Shown here in pieces: positions 61,560 to 64,000 of a stretch of 64,000 nucleotides of DNA. The notes under the pieces were generated by a model, which ran no database searches, was not told where the DNA came from, and was given only the letters and a program-made list of their open reading frames with translations. The translations under genes and the position numbers were made by a program. The DNA lies in the NCBI GenBank assembly GCA_006937955.1, contig SSNP01000006.1, positions 4,356,555-4,420,554 on the forward strand, written 5' to 3'. Positions within the stretch are counted from its first letter, which is position 1; each line of letters opens with the position of its first letter. Source of the DNA: Pachypanchax playfairii (lineage: Eukaryota > Chordata > Actinopteri > Cyprinodontiformes > Aplocheilidae).

Positions 61560-61900
61560 GTCTGTCACTCAGAGACTATGAACAGTGAAGCAGGCTGTGA
61601 TAGATGGCACTGTAATTCCATAGGCTTCCCAATGTAATATAATGATGTGAGTGAGTGAGCAGCCTGACAACAAGATAATCGGATCAAGACATGATGGACA
61701 GGCACTTTCAATGAATCCATAATTGAGTCAGGGAACTTGCTTGTTCAGTTGAGAAGATGCCGTGCAGATCTGCAGGAGGGAGGAAGTGTTAATGCAAATC
61801 AGAGCGACCTGAATAACGATGAAGTCAAAGGTTTTCTCTCATAGAGAGAGGGGAAGATTCTGACTCGAATTTGGTGGAATAAAAGACAAATGAGTCTTTA
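61560..61900. other. Block with POU octamer, candidate regulatory element
   Basis: A repeat-free stretch containing a perfect octamer ATGCAAAT at 61792-61799 and a nearby ATAATTGAGTCA near 61719. Octamers bind POU factors active in neural tissue. Function is inferred. Confidence 0.25.
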
Positions 61901-62899
61901 ATTCATTCTGCTGTCTTCACCCTTTTATTTGCAGTCTGTATGTATTTAGAGATTGACTAATTTTCTTTCTTTTTTTACTTCTCCCAAAACACTCAGTGAG
62001 TTTAACACTCTAACTGTAGCGTTTGCATCAAATAAAGTCCATGAATTGCTTTGTGACTATTGAATTTAAAGCTTATAAACAGTTAAATGGAAGTAAATTT
62101 AAAATGAATCTGAGAAAGTTGAAACAGATGTGTGTCTCATGCAATATAGTAAAATTTATTTTAATTGCATTTATGTTCCTGATTGGAAAAATCATTAACT
62201 GCTCTTAAAGATTCTGGACTTTTTATCAAAGGAAGGAAAATGATGCAGATTTAATAATCTTTTACAAAATATAACCTGAAAGTTTCTACTTTACTATATT
62301 ACTCAAAGTACTTCAAAATTCTTCACATTTTTTTCAAATTGGATATAATATTAAGTTATGTGCAGCTTTTTGAAAAAATATATTTTCTGAGATATTTTTA
62401 TAGATATAAGAGAAGCTTCTTCTCTCAGTTCTGCTTGCCTGAGGACTCGCGCCGCATCTCTCCATCTCTTCTCTATAACAGCGCTCTCTGATTAGATTAA
62501 ATAGTGTGATAAGAGGCATAATTAACTCTACTTAACAAGTGGGATCAAATGATAGCTGTTTTCGATTTATTAGGGGCAACATGATGTGTGAAATTACATT
62601 TCTTCCAAAGTAGAAAATGGCTTTAGTTATGTTTCCTACAGATTTTTCTGTTGAAGTGATGCTTGAAGCTGCAGGTGATCAGGAAGTTTCAGGGCTCTGA
62701 TTTTGTTCCAATAAGTTATTTTTTGTGCCGTTATAAAATGGACTGAATCAGTTCAAACCCTTTTTAAGATTGCAACAAAAAATGTGACACACAAACAGCA
62801 ACATAAGACAATATAAAGAGATAAATTATTGTTTTTTTTGTTGAAAAATGGACCTGATCTGTCACAAAAAGTAAGAATTCACTGTTGCATGTCAAGACA

Positions 62900-63240
62900 A
62901 GAGCTAAAGGTTATTTTGCCAGATCCTGGTTGCAGAGACAGCAGCCTTAGTGAGGAAGCCAACTGTCCACCCACTTTCACCAGCTCCTCTGCTGGGATAC
63001 CGAGACTTTTCCCGTCCAACTGAGAGAAATAATCCCTCCAGCGTGTCCTGAATAAGCCCCGGGGTCTCCTTTTAGAAGGAGGCATCGGGGGGGCATCTTA
63101 AACATGTGCCATATCAACCTTGGATTGCTCCTTTCAGCGATGAGGACCAGTGGCCCAACTCTAAACCGTTACTGACTGTCCGAGTTCTTCATCTTATCAC
63201 TAAAGTCAGAAACAGTGTGGGAGCTGCAACATAAACTCAC
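62900..63240 (-). pseudogene. LINE ORF2 C-terminal fragment
   Basis: Minus-strand translation gives RTRWRDYFSQL, then LGIPAEELVKVGGQLASSLR and LLSLQPG. This is the carboxy end common in teleost LINE polyproteins (R-T-R-W-R-D-Y-I-x-x-L, E-E-L-E-E-V, L-L-R-L-L-P). Upstream on the element (plus coordinates 63085-63240) GGCATCTTAAACATGTGCCA and GATGAGGACCAGTGGC continue the same family without an open frame. It is the same family and orientation as the 5.0-kb tail, but it keeps more coding sequence and lacks the GGAT tail. Confidence 0.72.
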
Positions 63241-64000
63241 AAAATAAGCACATCAAACAACCCCTAATGCACATAGAACACATCGGACTGCAGGGAAATT
63301 AGACTTTAAACTATATGATGTGTTCATTTTAACTAAAGTTTTATATTCAAATATTACTTGAATAAATAATTTTACCATCTCAGTTTCACACCCAGCACTC
63401 AGTCATGTGGAGTTATAACATGCTGTAGGTGTGTTCTGACCTGAAGGCTGTGACCAGACACTCTGCAGTGTAACTCCAGCATAGAACAGAGTCCAACTTC
63501 TCCAAGCCCATCGGGTTCTAGAGCCAACAATGTGTTAAAGTGAACTCAACTTTTCTGATCTATTTTACTCTTGCCTCATTTGTTGGCAAGGTCATCGGTC
63601 ATAAAGACCAAGAAGCTCCTTTTGCATGAAAAGACAAGAGTTTAGAACAATTATTACCTTTGATTTTAAGTAAAAACTTTTCCCAAAGGGCCATGTGTTG
63701 CCACCTTCTTCTTCTGAGGAAATATAATTAATGTGGCACGGAGGTGCAGAGGACAGGCGCTTACCATGAGGCTGTTTGCAAACACTTCATTACTCTGCAC
63801 TCACACAGCAGAGAGTCTCCAAGAAGGATCTGCAAAGGCTTTATCTGCTGTATCTGATAATGAGCATACTTCTGGCACTACATAATGAAGTCGTGATACA
63901 AGGGTTTTGTGCATTTTCCTCCAGGACTCTAATTGCACAAGCTTGGGCAACTAGTCTCGTAATAATTAAGAGCATGTAATGTGCATGGGTCAGAGCAACA

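Larger units (their letters stand above)
59562..64000 (+). other. nrg3: nrg3 downstream intron (5' part)
   Basis: This is intron following the transmembrane exon; the acceptor lies beyond the window. I looked for the conserved cytoplasmic-tail start (K-Q-A-K-Q-I-Q-like) and did not find it. It contains two SINEs of different families, a LINE 3' fragment on the minus strand, and AT-rich blocks with homeobox- or POU-like motifs at 61.56-61.90 and 62.42-62.62 kb. Confidence 0.8.

Noticed and set aside
59562..64000. Search for the first cytoplasmic-tail exon of nrg3
   Set aside because: No KQAKQ-like sequence after an acceptor was found; it is presumably beyond the window.

Overview
The window looks like teleost fish nuclear DNA. 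It is AT-rich, non-coding for almost all of its length, and carries fish-type dispersed repeats: tRNA-derived SINEs ending in GGATGGATG, LINE 3' tails, Tc1/mariner and TTAA-target inverted-repeat elements, TG/CA microsatellites and a large minisatellite. There is no sign of bacterial gene organisation, CRISPR arrays, rRNA or functional tRNA genes. The only protein-coding gene I can support is a plus-strand neuregulin-3 (nrg3) gene, of which three internal exons are visible. Species, and which fish nrg3 paralogue this is, cannot be settled from the window.

Gene layout. Bases 1-22479 are the end of an upstream intron. Exon A (22480-22553, 74 nt) encodes the last two cysteines of the EGF-like domain and the start of the juxtamembrane stalk. 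A 23.5-kb intron follows, then a 24-nt microexon (46030-46053, HLGIEFM) in the stalk. After a 13.4-kb intron comes the transmembrane exon (59459-59561, 103 nt). Bases 59562-64000 are the start of the next intron. The splice phases join (A 2->1, microexon 1->1, TM exon 1->2) into one membrane-anchored ErbB4-ligand precursor: EGF module, cleavable stalk, membrane span, then a cytoplasmic tail encoded downstream. The exon with the first four EGF cysteines and the tail exons were not found here.

Repeats, region by region. 1-22 kb: a LINE 3' tail (5 kb), an inverted-repeat element (5.7 kb), an L2-like reverse-transcriptase fossil (7 kb), a Tc1-like transposase fossil on the minus strand (13.3-13.9 kb) and an assembly gap inside poly-G (15.9 kb). 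22-46 kb: a 26-bp tandem repeat (26.3 kb), a CpG-rich foldback element (28.05-28.47 kb), a TA-flanked mariner-type MITE (30.2-30.6 kb), a TTAA-flanked MITE (31.6 kb), SINE copies (31.8 and 35.1 kb) and a perfect hairpin (37.8 kb). 46-59 kb: a foldback (47.9 kb), a second copy of the TTAA element in the opposite orientation (49.5-50.0 kb), and a 1.3-kb minisatellite of thirty-six 36-bp units that appears to have expanded inside a retroposon tail (54.6-56.3 kb). 59-64 kb: two SINEs of different types close together (60.3-61.1 kb) and a LINE C-terminal fragment (62.9-63.2 kb).

Several high-complexity intronic blocks look like candidate conserved non-coding elements, which needs comparative alignment to test. 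No novel multi-gene system was found. The most interesting points are the microexon and its splice-site context, the minisatellite born inside a retroposon, and the matched pair of TTAA elements.
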